Assembly: GCA_937990655.1 (NCBI GenBank)
Contig: CALKQX010000017.1
Coordinates: 1-64,000 of the forward strand
DNA length: 64,000 nucleotides
DNA from: Moryella longum_A
Lineage (GTDB): Bacteria > Bacillota > Clostridia > Lachnospirales > Lachnospiraceae
Reading direction: 5' to 3'
Numbering within the stretch: the stretch's first letter is position 1; every line of letters starts with the position of its first letter. A model generated the notes under the pieces. That model was not told where the DNA came from. It was given only the letters and a program-made list of their open reading frames with translations, and did not search any database. Below, piece by piece: positions 25,272 through 33,857 of this stretch. A program made the position numbers and the translations under genes.

Positions 25272-25874
25272 ATGAGAAGAGCGGGTCAGCTCTCGGACGG
25301 GAGAGAAGACGAGACGCTTCGTGACGAAGCGGCGCGCGAGGAAGCTTCGCGTGAAGAAGGGCAGGGGGAAGATGTGCTGGCCCTCTACTTAGAAGATTTA
25401 AAGCAGATTCCCGCACTCGAGGCGGAGGAGGAGGAAAGGCTGGTCGCTCAACTGCGGGCAAAGCCGGAGGACAGCCGGGCCAGAAAACGTCTCACCGAAG
25501 CTTATCTCGAGACAGCGCTCGCGGAAATTCGCCCCTATCTCGGCAGAATGGATGTCGGAGAGTTGATCGGTGTCGCGAATCTCGCGCTGACCGCAGCCCT
25601 CTGCGATGAAAAAACGTTGGAAAGCGCTGTACTTCGTGATACCATAAAGCGGAACGTGCATACCGCGTTGGAGGAAGCCGTACAGGAGGAAAGTCAGAGC
25701 GATGCGGAGGAACATACGCTTGCGGAACGCCTGAATGCGATGAGCGATCTTGCGAGCGAACTCGCGGCGGAGCTCGGCAGAGAGGCGAGTCCGGAGGACC
25801 TTGCCATACGCCTCGGCATTCCGATTGATGAGGTACAGCGTCTTCTTGCGATGAGTATGCAGGCACTCGAGTGA
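25272..25874 (+). CDS. Sigma-70-like protein lacking region 4
   Basis: The 200-residue protein has a charged, disordered lead (about 1-33), then DVLALYLEDLKQIPALEAEEEE, which closely resembles sigma-70 region 1.2, a helical stretch ARKRLTEAYLETALAEIRPYL through GELIGVANLALTAAL that resembles regions 1.2-2.2 without the aromatic -10 recognition residues, and a C-terminal region-3-like helix block ELGREASPEDLAIRLGIPIDEVQRLL. Region 4, which reads the -35 element, is missing. It could be a decayed sigma factor or an RNA polymerase-binding regulator. RBS AAGGAGGCAGGC precedes the ATG. I am confident of the sigma resemblance but not of the role. Confidence 0.6.
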   Translation: MRRAGQLSDGREDETLRDEAAREEASREEGQGEDVLALYLEDLKQIPALEAEEEERLVAQLRAKPEDSRARKRLTEAYLETALAEIRPYLGRMDVGELIGVANLALTAALCDEKTLESAVLRDTIKRNVHTALEEAVQEESQSDAEEHTLAERLNAMSDLASELAAELGREASPEDLAIRLGIPIDEVQRLLAMSMQALE

Positions 25875-25901
25875 GTCAGGTAAAAGCCGGAAGGAGAGAC
25901 T

Positions 25902-28900
25902 ATGAGCGTTAGAAGGATCTATGTAGAGAAGAAACCGGAGTATGCGGTGCGCGCCGGAGAGCTTTTTGAGGACATTAAGACCTATCTCGGTATTTCCGGC
26001 ATTGCGCGCGTGCGCGTTCTGGTGCGCTACGATATCGAGAATATCGAGGACAGCACCTATGCGAAGGCGCGCGGCACCATTTTTTCCGAGCCGCCGCTCG
26101 ATTTGCTCTATGAGGAGGATTTTCCCCGCGAGAGCGGAGATCTGGTCTTTTCCGCAGAGTATCTGCCGGGACAGTTCGACCAGCGCGCGGACTCCGCGGA
26201 GCAGTGTGTCCGTCTGATTGACAAGGACGCGGCGGTATTGATTCGCACCGCGACGACCTATGTGCTCTCGGGTAAGCTCGATGAGCGAGAGCTCAAGGCC
26301 ATCAAGAATTTCTGTATTAATCCCGTGGACTCCAGAGAGTGTGCGGAAGAGAAGCCCGCGACCCTGAGTCAGAACTTCCCCGCGCCGGAAGATGTGAAGA
26401 CCGTCGAGGGCTTCGTTGACATGCCGGAAAACGAGTTCCGCGAACTCTATGCCTCCTTCGGTCTCGCGATGACCTATGAGGACTTTCTGGAGATTCGCCG
26501 CTACTTTGCGAGCGAGAAGAGAAACCCGACCGTGACCGAAATCCGGGTGCTGGATACGTACTGGTCAGACCATTGCCGCCATACGACCTTCCAGACCGAA
26601 CTCACGAAGATTGCTTTCCTTGACGGAGACTTCCGTGAGCGTCTCACGAAGACCTATGAGCGCTATCTCCGCGACCACGAGGATTTGCTCGGCGGCAGAA
26701 GCGATAAGTTTATTTGTCTCATGGACCTCGCGCTGATGGGCATGCGCCGCTTAAAGCGGGACGGCAAGCTCACGGACCAGGAGGAGACGGATGAGATCAA
26801 TGCCTGCTCCGTTGTCGTGCCGATTACGGTGGACGGCAAGGAGGAGGAGTGGCTCGTCAACTTTAAGAACGAGACCCACAACCACCCGACGGAGATTGAG
26901 CCCTTCGGCGGTGCGGCGACCTGCCTCGGCGGCGCGATTCGCGACCCGCTCTCCGGCAGAACCTATGTCTATCAGGCAATGCGCATTACCGGCGCGGCGG
27001 ATCCGACCCGCCCGCTCGCAGAAACCCTGCCGGGCAAGCTCCCGCAGCGTAAGCTTGTCACGGAGGCGGCGCACGGCTATTCTTCCTACGGAAACCAGAT
27101 CGGTCTTGCGACCGGCTATGTAAAAGAAATCTATCACCCGGACTATGTCGCAAAGCGCATGGAGCTCGGCGCGGTGATCGCGGCGGCACCGCGAAAGAAC
27201 GTGGTGCGCATGAGTTCCGACCCGGGCGATGTAATTGTATTGCTCGGCGGCAGAACCGGACGCGACGGCATCGGCGGTGCGACTGGCTCCTCTAAGATTC
27301 ATACGACTTCTTCGATCGAGAGCTGCGGCGCCGAGGTGCAGAAGGGCAACGCGCCGACCGAGCGTAAGATTCAGCACATGTTCCGCCGCCCGGAGGTGAG
27401 CCTCTTAATCAAGAAGTGCAACGACTTCGGCGCAGGCGGCGTCGCGGTCGCAATCGGTGAACTTGCACCGGGCCTTAAGGTTGAGCTCGACAAGGTTCCG
27501 CTCAAGTACGCGGGTCTCGACGGCACGGAGATTGCCATTTCCGAGTCGCAGGAGCGCATGGCCTGCGTAATCGACCCGAAAGATGTGGATACCTTCTTGC
27601 AGTATGCGAAGGAAGAGAACTTAGAGGCGACACCGGTCGCCGTGGTCACGGCAGAGCCGCGCCTTGTGCTTACCTGGAGAGGCAAGGACATTGTAAATCT
27701 GTCCCGCGCCTTCCTCGACACGAACGGCGCTCACTTGACGGCGGAAGTCGAAGTGGAACTGCCGAAGCGGAGCGAGAACCCCTTCGGCTATGCGGCAGGC
27801 GGCGATGTCAAGGAGAAGTGGCTTACAGTCCTCGGCGATTTGAATGTCTGCTCGCAGAAGGGGCTGGTCGAGATGTTCGACGCCTCGATCGGCGCGAGTA
27901 CGGTTACCATGCCCTACGGCGGTAAGCACCAGCTGACCGAAACCCAGAGCATGATTGCAAAAATTCCGCTGCTTCGCGGAAAGACCGACGCGGCGACCGT
28001 CATGAGCTACGGCTTCGATCCCTATCTCTCGAGCTGGAGTCCCTATCACGGCGCTGTCTACGCGGTCTGCGATTCGGTCGCGAAGGTCGCGGCGGTGGGC
28101 GGCGATATCGACAAGATTCACCTGACCTTCCAGGAGTTCTTCCGCCGCATGGATGACAACAAGCCGGAGAGATGGTCTCAGCCCTTTGCGGCCCTGCTCG
28201 GTGCCTATGAGGCGCAGCTCGAGCTCGGCCTCGCTTCGATCGGTGGCAAGGACTCCATGTCCGGTACCTTTAACGAGATCGATGTGCCGCCGACTCTGGT
28301 GAGCTTTGCGGTCGATGTGGCCTCGGTGCAGGATATCATCACACCGGAACTGAAAGCGGCGGGCAATCGCCTTGTGCTGCTCACGGTGAAGCGCGACAGC
28401 GATCTTTTGCCGGACTATGAGGATCTGAAGGCGCAGTACCGCGCCCTAACGGAAGACATCAAGGCAAAGCGCGTGCTGAGCGCCTATGTTTTGGAGCGCC
28501 ACGGCGCAGCGGAGGCTGTCGCTAAGATGGCCTTCGGAAACGGCCTCGGTGTAAAGCTGGATGATAGCGTCACGGAAGAGACCCTCTTTGCGCCGGGCTG
28601 GTGCAATCTCCTGCTCGAAGTGAAGGCGGATGCGGTCGAGGCGCAGTCCTGCCGCACGGAGCGCTTCGGCGAGGTGACGGCGGAGCCCGTGCTTTCCTAC
28701 CGCGGCAGCGTTCTTTCGCTTGCGGAAGCGGAAGCCGCTTGGAGTAAGACCCTCGAAGAAGTCTTCCCGACCCGCGTCACCGAGGGCGGCGAAGTTCAGG
28801 ATCGCCCGCTCTTCCGTGCGGAGAGCATTGCGGTCTGCAGCCACAAGATTGCTACGCCGCGCGTCTTTATCCCGGTCTTCCCGGGCACGAACTGCGATTA

Positions 28901-29654
28901 CGACTCGGTGCGTGTCTTTGAGGCGGCGGGCGCCATTGTAAACGCCCCCATCTTCCGCAATCTGACGGCGGAGGACATTGCCTCCTCGGTTGAGGCTTAC
29001 CGGAACGAAATTCAAAACGCGCAGATTGTGATGTTGCCGGGCGGCTTCTCGGCGGGCGATGAGCCGGACGGCTCCGCAAAGTTCTTTGCGCAGGTCTTCC
29101 GGAATGAGGTGGTGAAGGAGGAGCTCTTAAAGCTCTTAAACGAGCGCGACGGTCTGGTGCTCGGCATTTGCAACGGCTTCCAGGCTTTGATCAAGCTGGG
29201 CCTCCTGCCGGATGCGGACATCAAGGAGCAGGCGCCGGATGCGCCGACCCTTGCGATGAACCGCATCGGCAGACATTTGAGCCGCATGGTGAACCTGAAG
29301 GTTGTCTCGGACAAGTCCCCGTGGCTCAAGAACGCGGAGCTCGGCGGTGTGTACGCGAACCCGATTTCGCACGGTGAGGGACGCTTTGTCGCACCGGCGG
29401 AGACCATCGAGGCCTTGTTCCGGGCAGGTCAGGTCGCGACGCAGTACTGCGACTTCGAGGGCAGAGTTTCGACCGACGAGCTCTGGACGCCGAACGGCTC
29501 GTATGCGGCGATCGAAGGCATCACCAGTCGGGACGGACGCGTCTTCGGTAAGATGGCGCATCCGGAGAGAATCGGAGAACACATTAACAAGAATATTCCG
29601 CTCCGCCAGGATCTCGGCATCTTTGCCGCAGGCGTAGCGTATTTTCGCGGGTGA
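25902..29654 (+). CDS. purL: Phosphoribosylformylglycinamidine synthase, single-chain
   Basis: The enzyme converts FGAR to FGAM with glutamine in purine synthesis. The 1250-residue chain contains both the synthetase (equivalent to PurL) and a C-terminal glutaminase (equivalent to PurQ), so no purS or purQ is needed. Visible motifs are DTYWSDHCRHTTF, NETHNHPTEIEPFGGAAT and DFGAGGVAVAIGEL in the synthetase, and in the glutaminase PGGFSAGDEPDGSAKF, the nucleophile in GICNGF (C1090) and SHGEGRFVAP. RBS CCGGAAGGAGAG precedes the ATG. It is separate from the purEMND cluster at 48.8 kb. Confidence 0.97.
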   Translation: MSVRRIYVEKKPEYAVRAGELFEDIKTYLGISGIARVRVLVRYDIENIEDSTYAKARGTIFSEPPLDLLYEEDFPRESGDLVFSAEYLPGQFDQRADSAEQCVRLIDKDAAVLIRTATTYVLSGKLDERELKAIKNFCINPVDSRECAEEKPATLSQNFPAPEDVKTVEGFVDMPENEFRELYASFGLAMTYEDFLEIRRYFASEKRNPTVTEIRVLDTYWSDHCRHTTFQTELTKIAFLDGDFRERLTKTYERYLRDHEDLLGGRSDKFICLMDLALMGMRRLKRDGKLTDQEETDEINACSVVVPITVDGKEEEWLVNFKNETHNHPTEIEPFGGAATCLGGAIRDPLSGRTYVYQAMRITGAADPTRPLAETLPGKLPQRKLVTEAAHGYSSYGNQIGLATGYVKEIYHPDYVAKRMELGAVIAAAPRKNVVRMSSDPGDVIVLLGGRTGRDGIGGATGSSKIHTTSSIESCGAEVQKGNAPTERKIQHMFRRPEVSLLIKKCNDFGAGGVAVAIGELAPGLKVELDKVPLKYAGLDGTEIAISESQERMACVIDPKDVDTFLQYAKEENLEATPVAVVTAEPRLVLTWRGKDIVNLSRAFLDTNGAHLTAEVEVELPKRSENPFGYAAGGDVKEKWLTVLGDLNVCSQKGLVEMFDASIGASTVTMPYGGKHQLTETQSMIAKIPLLRGKTDAATVMSYGFDPYLSSWSPYHGAVYAVCDSVAKVAAVGGDIDKIHLTFQEFFRRMDDNKPERWSQPFAALLGAYEAQLELGLASIGGKDSMSGTFNEIDVPPTLVSFAVDVASVQDIITPELKAAGNRLVLLTVKRDSDLLPDYEDLKAQYRALTEDIKAKRVLSAYVLERHGAAEAVAKMAFGNGLGVKLDDSVTEETLFAPGWCNLLLEVKADAVEAQSCRTERFGEVTAEPVLSYRGSVLSLAEAEAAWSKTLEEVFPTRVTEGGEVQDRPLFRAESIAVCSHKIATPRVFIPVFPGTNCDYDSVRVFEAAGAIVNAPIFRNLTAEDIASSVEAYRNEIQNAQIVMLPGGFSAGDEPDGSAKFFAQVFRNEVVKEELLKLLNERDGLVLGICNGFQALIKLGLLPDADIKEQAPDAPTLAMNRIGRHLSRMVNLKVVSDKSPWLKNAELGGVYANPISHGEGRFVAPAETIEALFRAGQVATQYCDFEGRVSTDELWTPNGSYAAIEGITSRDGRVFGKMAHPERIGEHINKNIPLRQDLGIFAAGVAYFRG

Positions 29655-29700
29655 GCTCTCCATCCCAAAAGAAACAAATCAGTAAGGAGAGTAGGAGTGC

Positions 29701-31020
29701 ATGAAGAAGGTAGTAAAATTTGGCGGTAGTTCCCTCGCCAGTGCGGAGCAGTTTAAGAAGGTCGGTGAGATTATCCGGAGCGATGCGGCGCGGCGTTATG
29801 TCGTGCCGAGCGCGCCCGGCAAGCGCCACAGCGGCGACACAAAGGTCACCGATCTCCTCTATCAGCTCTATGACAGCACGGAAGATGAGGCGCTCTTTCA
29901 GGAGACGCTGAAGGAAATCAAAGGGCGTTATCAGGAGATTATCGACGGACTCTCGCTGGATCTGGATCTCGGCGCGGAATTTGCCGAACTGGAAAAGAAT
30001 TTCCGCGCACATTGCGGCAGAGAATATGCGGCGAGTCGCGGCGAATATCTGAACGGTCATGTGATGGCGGCTTACCTCGGCTTCCCCTTTGTGGATCCGG
30101 CGGATATGATACTATTCCACAACGACGGCAGCTTTAACGCGGAGGAAACGGAGCGTGAGGTCGCGGCAAAGCTTGCCGGCTATGACTGCGCGGTGGTTCC
30201 GGGCTTCTACGGCAGAAAGCAGGACGGCAGCATTGCGACCTTTAGCCGCGGCGGCTCGGATGTCACGGGCTCTGTCATTGCGGGCGCCATCCACGCAGAT
30301 CTCTATGAGAACTGGACGGATGTCTCGGGCTTCCTCTGCGCGGATCCGCACATTGTCGAAAACCCGGCCGTCATTGAGACCATCACCTACCAGGAGCTCC
30401 GCGAGCTCTCCTATATGGGCGCGGGTGTCATGCATGAGGATGCGATTTTTCCGGTGCGGAAGGAAGGCATTCCGATCAACATCCGGAACACCAACCGTCC
30501 CGAGGACAGCGGCACCATGATTGTGAGTTCCACCTGCAGAAAGCCGCGCTACACGATTACCGGCATTGCGGGCAAGAAGGGCTTCTGCTCGATTACGGTC
30601 GACAAGGACATGATGAACTCGGAGATCGGTTTTTGCCGCAAGGTGCTGCAGGTCTTTGAGGACAACGATATCAGTCTCGAGCACATGCCCTCCGGCATCG
30701 ACTCGATGACCATAGTCGTGCACCAGTCCGAGTTCTTGGACCACGAGCAGAGAATCATGACCGGCATTCACCGCGCGGTGCATCCGGACCAGATTATCTT
30801 GGAGGACGACCTCGCGCTGATTGCGGTGGTCGGCAGAGGCATGAAGGACCAGCGCGGTACGGCGGCACGCGTCTTTGCGGCACTCACGCACGAGCACATC
30901 AATGTGAAGATGATCGACCAGGGCTCTTCGGAGTTCAACATCATCATCGGTGTCAAGAGCCGCGACTTTGAAAATGCGATTCGAGCGATCTACACGATTT
31001 TCGTGTTGACGCAGATTTGA
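29701..31020 (+). CDS. lysC: Aspartate kinase
   Basis: Aspartokinase phosphorylates aspartate at the head of the lysine, threonine and methionine pathways. The 439-residue protein has KFGGSS at 6-11, the kinase block FSRGGSDVTGSVIAGAIHAD and a regulatory C-terminus with two ACT domains (GFCSITVDKDMM and LIAVVGRGMKDQRGTAARVF), so allosteric feedback by an amino acid is likely. Two AAGGAG/GTAGGAG sites precede the ATG. It begins 46 bp after purL and is 8 bp from the next gene. Which amino acid inhibits it cannot be read from sequence. Confidence 0.94.
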   Translation: MKKVVKFGGSSLASAEQFKKVGEIIRSDAARRYVVPSAPGKRHSGDTKVTDLLYQLYDSTEDEALFQETLKEIKGRYQEIIDGLSLDLDLGAEFAELEKNFRAHCGREYAASRGEYLNGHVMAAYLGFPFVDPADMILFHNDGSFNAEETEREVAAKLAGYDCAVVPGFYGRKQDGSIATFSRGGSDVTGSVIAGAIHADLYENWTDVSGFLCADPHIVENPAVIETITYQELRELSYMGAGVMHEDAIFPVRKEGIPINIRNTNRPEDSGTMIVSSTCRKPRYTITGIAGKKGFCSITVDKDMMNSEIGFCRKVLQVFEDNDISLEHMPSGIDSMTIVVHQSEFLDHEQRIMTGIHRAVHPDQIILEDDLALIAVVGRGMKDQRGTAARVFAALTHEHINVKMIDQGSSEFNIIIGVKSRDFENAIRAIYTIFVLTQI

Positions 31021-31028
31021 GTTAAAAC

Positions 31029-32285
31029 ATGAGACAAATCATTGTGGTGGGCGGCGGCGCTGCGGGCATGATGGCGGCGGTGGCCGCTGCCGAAGCGGGC
31101 GCGGCGGTCACGCTGCTCGAAAAGAACGAGAAGTTGGGAAAAAAGATTTATATCACCGGCAAGGGGCGCTGCAATCTGACGAATGCGGCGCCCATGCGGG
31201 AAGTGCAAGCGCAGGTTGTGAGCAACCCGCGCTTTCTCTACAGTGCCTTCCGTGCCTTGACGAACGAAGATGTGATGCGCTTCTTTGAGCGCGCCGGCTG
31301 CCCGTTAAAGACCGAGAGAGGCGAGCGCGTATTTCCGGTCAGCGACCATGCGTCGGATGTGATACGCGCACTGGAGCGGGAGATGCAGGCGAAGGGCGTT
31401 CGCGTGCGCCTCAACACGGAAGTCCGTGACTTGCTGTTTTCGGGCGAGGCAGAAGCGCGCAGCGTGACGGGCGTCCTGCTGGCAAACGGAGATAAGCTTT
31501 CTGCGGACGCCGTGATACTCGCGACCGGCGGACTCTCTTACCCGGCGACCGGTTCGACCGGCGACGGCTATCGTTTTGCGGAGGCCGCGGGTATGACGCT
31601 CACGGAGCGCTATCCCTCTCTGGTGCCCTTGATTCTGAAAGAGCAGGAGAGCTGTGCCGCGATGCAGGGGCTTTCGTTAAAGAATGTCACGATTACGCTG
31701 AGGGACGGTAAGAAAAAGGTCTACGAGGGTTTCGGCGAGGCCCTCTTTACCCACTTCGGCATGAGCGGCCCCCTGTTGCTCTCGGCGAGCGCCCTTGCGG
31801 GTCCTCTGCTTCGAACAAAAAAGGAGTTAGAGCTTCGCATCGACCTAAAGCCTGCGCTCACGGAAGCTCAGCTGGAGCAGAGACTGCTGCGCGAGTTCGA
31901 CGAAAACAAAAATAAGAGCCTAAAAAACATACTGCCGTCGCTCTTTCCGCAGAGCCTCATTCCGGAAGTACTGCGGCAGAGCGGTATCTCCGGTGAGAAA
32001 AAGGTGAGAGATATCACAAAGGCGGAGCGCGCCAAGCTTCGCCAAGCGACCAAGGGACTCTGCTTCACGGCGACCGGTCTTCGCGGCTTTAACGAGGCGG
32101 TGGTAACCAAGGGCGGTGTCTCGGTTCGAGCGGTTTCTCCGAATACCATGGAGAGTAAAACCGCAAAGGGGCTCTACCTTGCGGGCGAACTCCTGGACTT
32201 AGACGCGATGACCGGCGGCTTTAACCTGCAGATTGCCTGGTCGACCGGCATGCTCGCGGGACGAAGCGCCGCGGAAGCGGAATAA
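31029..32285 (+). CDS. NAD(P)/FAD-dependent oxidoreductase (HI0933/BaiN family)
   Basis: The 418-residue flavoprotein has an N-terminal dinucleotide-binding fold VVGGGAAGMMAAVAAAEAG, the family motif KNEKLGKKIYITGKGRCN, LATGGLSYPATGSTGDGY, and a C-terminal LYLAGELLDLDAMTGGFNLQ plus AWSTG. Members are widespread and usually of unknown role; BaiN of Clostridium scindens was proposed to act in bile acid dehydroxylation, but this placement before cmk and ispH is common in Lachnospiraceae and implies a general function. The start has no strong ribosome site, so coupling to lysC is likely. Confidence 0.9.
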   Translation: MRQIIVVGGGAAGMMAAVAAAEAGAAVTLLEKNEKLGKKIYITGKGRCNLTNAAPMREVQAQVVSNPRFLYSAFRALTNEDVMRFFERAGCPLKTERGERVFPVSDHASDVIRALEREMQAKGVRVRLNTEVRDLLFSGEAEARSVTGVLLANGDKLSADAVILATGGLSYPATGSTGDGYRFAEAAGMTLTERYPSLVPLILKEQESCAAMQGLSLKNVTITLRDGKKKVYEGFGEALFTHFGMSGPLLLSASALAGPLLRTKKELELRIDLKPALTEAQLEQRLLREFDENKNKSLKNILPSLFPQSLIPEVLRQSGISGEKKVRDITKAERAKLRQATKGLCFTATGLRGFNEAVVTKGGVSVRAVSPNTMESKTAKGLYLAGELLDLDAMTGGFNLQIAWSTGMLAGRSAAEAE

Positions 32286-32298
32286 GCGGGAGGAAGAG

Positions 32299-32976
32299 AT
32301 GGAGAAAATAAAGGCACTCGCAATCGACGGACCGGCAGGTGCCGGAAAATCCACGATTGCGCGGGCGGTAAGTCATAAACTCGGCTGGATTTATGTGGAC
32401 ACCGGGGCGCTGTTCCGGGCTGCGGCACTCTCGCTGCTCGAACAGGGGATTTCCCCGGAGGACAGCGCGGCGGTGAGTAAGGCTGCGCCGAATCTGCGGC
32501 TTGACCTCTGCATTGCGGACGGCGTGCAGCACGTCTTTGTCGACGGGCGGGATGTGAGCGCTGAGATACGGCGCGAGGAAATCGGCAAGGCGGCGAGCGC
32601 GTTTGCGCGTGAAGATGCCGTTCGACAGCGGGTTCTCGTGATCGAGCGGGAAATTGCCGCGCGGGAGCCGGTCGTCATGGACGGAAGGGACATAGGCACC
32701 GTGGTACTTCCGAATGCGCTCGCAAAAGTTTTTCTGACCGCGAGTGTCGAAGTGCGCGCAAAGCGCCGCACGGCGGAACTCCGGGAGAAGGGCATAGAGG
32801 CAAATTTCGAGGAAGTGAAGCGGGACATTGCGGCCCGCGATGAGCAGGATAGGAACCGGGCGGTCGCGCCGCTTCGGCAGGCGGAGGATGCGCTCCTCCT
32901 AGACAGCTCGGAGCTTGGCATTGCGGAAGTACAGCAGCGCATACTCGCGCTGGTCAGAGAGAAGGAAGCAGAGTGA
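32299..32976 (+). CDS. cmk: Cytidylate kinase
   Basis: CMP kinase phosphorylates CMP and dCMP, salvaging nucleotides from RNA turnover and lipid synthesis. The 225-residue protein has the P-loop GPAGAGKSTIARAV (about residues 10-23), VDTGALFRAAAL, VVMDGRDIGTVVLP and DEQDRNRAVAPLRQAEDALL, all hallmarks of Cmk. The ATG at 32299 follows GGGAGGAAGAG. It overlaps ispH by 4 bp. The order cmk-ispH-S1 is typical of Clostridia. Confidence 0.96.
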   Translation: MEKIKALAIDGPAGAGKSTIARAVSHKLGWIYVDTGALFRAAALSLLEQGISPEDSAAVSKAAPNLRLDLCIADGVQHVFVDGRDVSAEIRREEIGKAASAFAREDAVRQRVLVIEREIAAREPVVMDGRDIGTVVLPNALAKVFLTASVEVRAKRRTAELREKGIEANFEEVKRDIAARDEQDRNRAVAPLRQAEDALLLDSSELGIAEVQQRILALVREKEAE

Positions 32977-33857
32977 CGGAGCGGCGAAAGAGAGAAGTGA
33001 TACTCGCCTCGAGCGCGGGCTTTTGTTTCGGCGTCAAGAAGGCGGTCGAGTCCGTGTACCGCGAGGCCGAGGAGAGCAAGGATACGGTATACAGTTACGG
33101 TGCCATTATCCACAACGAGGAGGTGGTGCGGGATCTCACCGAAAAGGGCGTGGTTGTCTTTGAGGATGCCGATGCCGCGGCAAAGGTGGGGGCACTCCCG
33201 GAGCAAGCGGGCACGATCATACTTCGCTCGCACGGCGTGGGACCTGAGGTATACCGCCTCTGCGAGGAGAAGAAACTGCGCATTGTGGATACGGCCTGTC
33301 CTTTTGTCAATAAAATACATAAGATAGTCGAGGCGGAAAACCGAAAGGGACGCCGGGTGCTGATTGTCGGCGATCCGAAGCACCCCGAAGTGCAGGGAAT
33401 TCGCGCCTGGGGCAGGGGAGATACCGAAGTCATTCAGAGCGAAGAAGAGCTTCTGGCCCTCGACATTCCGAAGGACACTGCGCTGTCTGTGGTATCCCAG
33501 ACAACGTTTCAACTTGCAAAGTTTAAAATGCTGGTTGATAAAATCAGAGAGTTAGGTTATGATATAGCTTGTTTTAATACGATTTGCAACGCGACGCAGG
33601 AAAGACAGGCGGAGGCTAAAAAAATTGCTTCCGAAGTCGATGCTATGATCGTGATCGGAGGGGAAAACAGTTCCAATACGAGAAAACTTGTGGAAATCTG
33701 TTCCGCAGTTTGTCCGAATACGTTTTACGTCCGGACCGCGAGAGAACTAGATCCTGAGCTTTTGGCGCCCTTTCAGCGAATTGGTATTACAGCGGGGGCA
33801 TCCACCCCCAAACATATCATTGAGGAGGTTCAAGCCATTGTCAGAGCAGAGTTTTGA
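32973..33857 (+). CDS. ispH: 4-hydroxy-3-methylbut-2-enyl diphosphate reductase
   Basis: IspH is the [4Fe-4S] enzyme that makes IPP and DMAPP in the last step of the MEP pathway. The 294-residue protein has the three cluster cysteines C18 (SAGFCFGV), C109 (DTACPF) and C205 (NTICNATQ), plus TQERQAEAKKIA and IGGENSSNTRKL. The start is GTG at 32973, overlapping the cmk stop. Its last 20 bp overlap the S1 gene. In many Clostridia IspH and the S1 protein are one fused chain; here they are separate and in different frames. Confidence 0.96.
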   Translation: MTERRKREVILASSAGFCFGVKKAVESVYREAEESKDTVYSYGAIIHNEEVVRDLTEKGVVVFEDADAAAKVGALPEQAGTIILRSHGVGPEVYRLCEEKKLRIVDTACPFVNKIHKIVEAENRKGRRVLIVGDPKHPEVQGIRAWGRGDTEVIQSEEELLALDIPKDTALSVVSQTTFQLAKFKMLVDKIRELGYDIACFNTICNATQERQAEAKKIASEVDAMIVIGGENSSNTRKLVEICSAVCPNTFYVRTARELDPELLAPFQRIGITAGASTPKHIIEEVQAIVRAEF

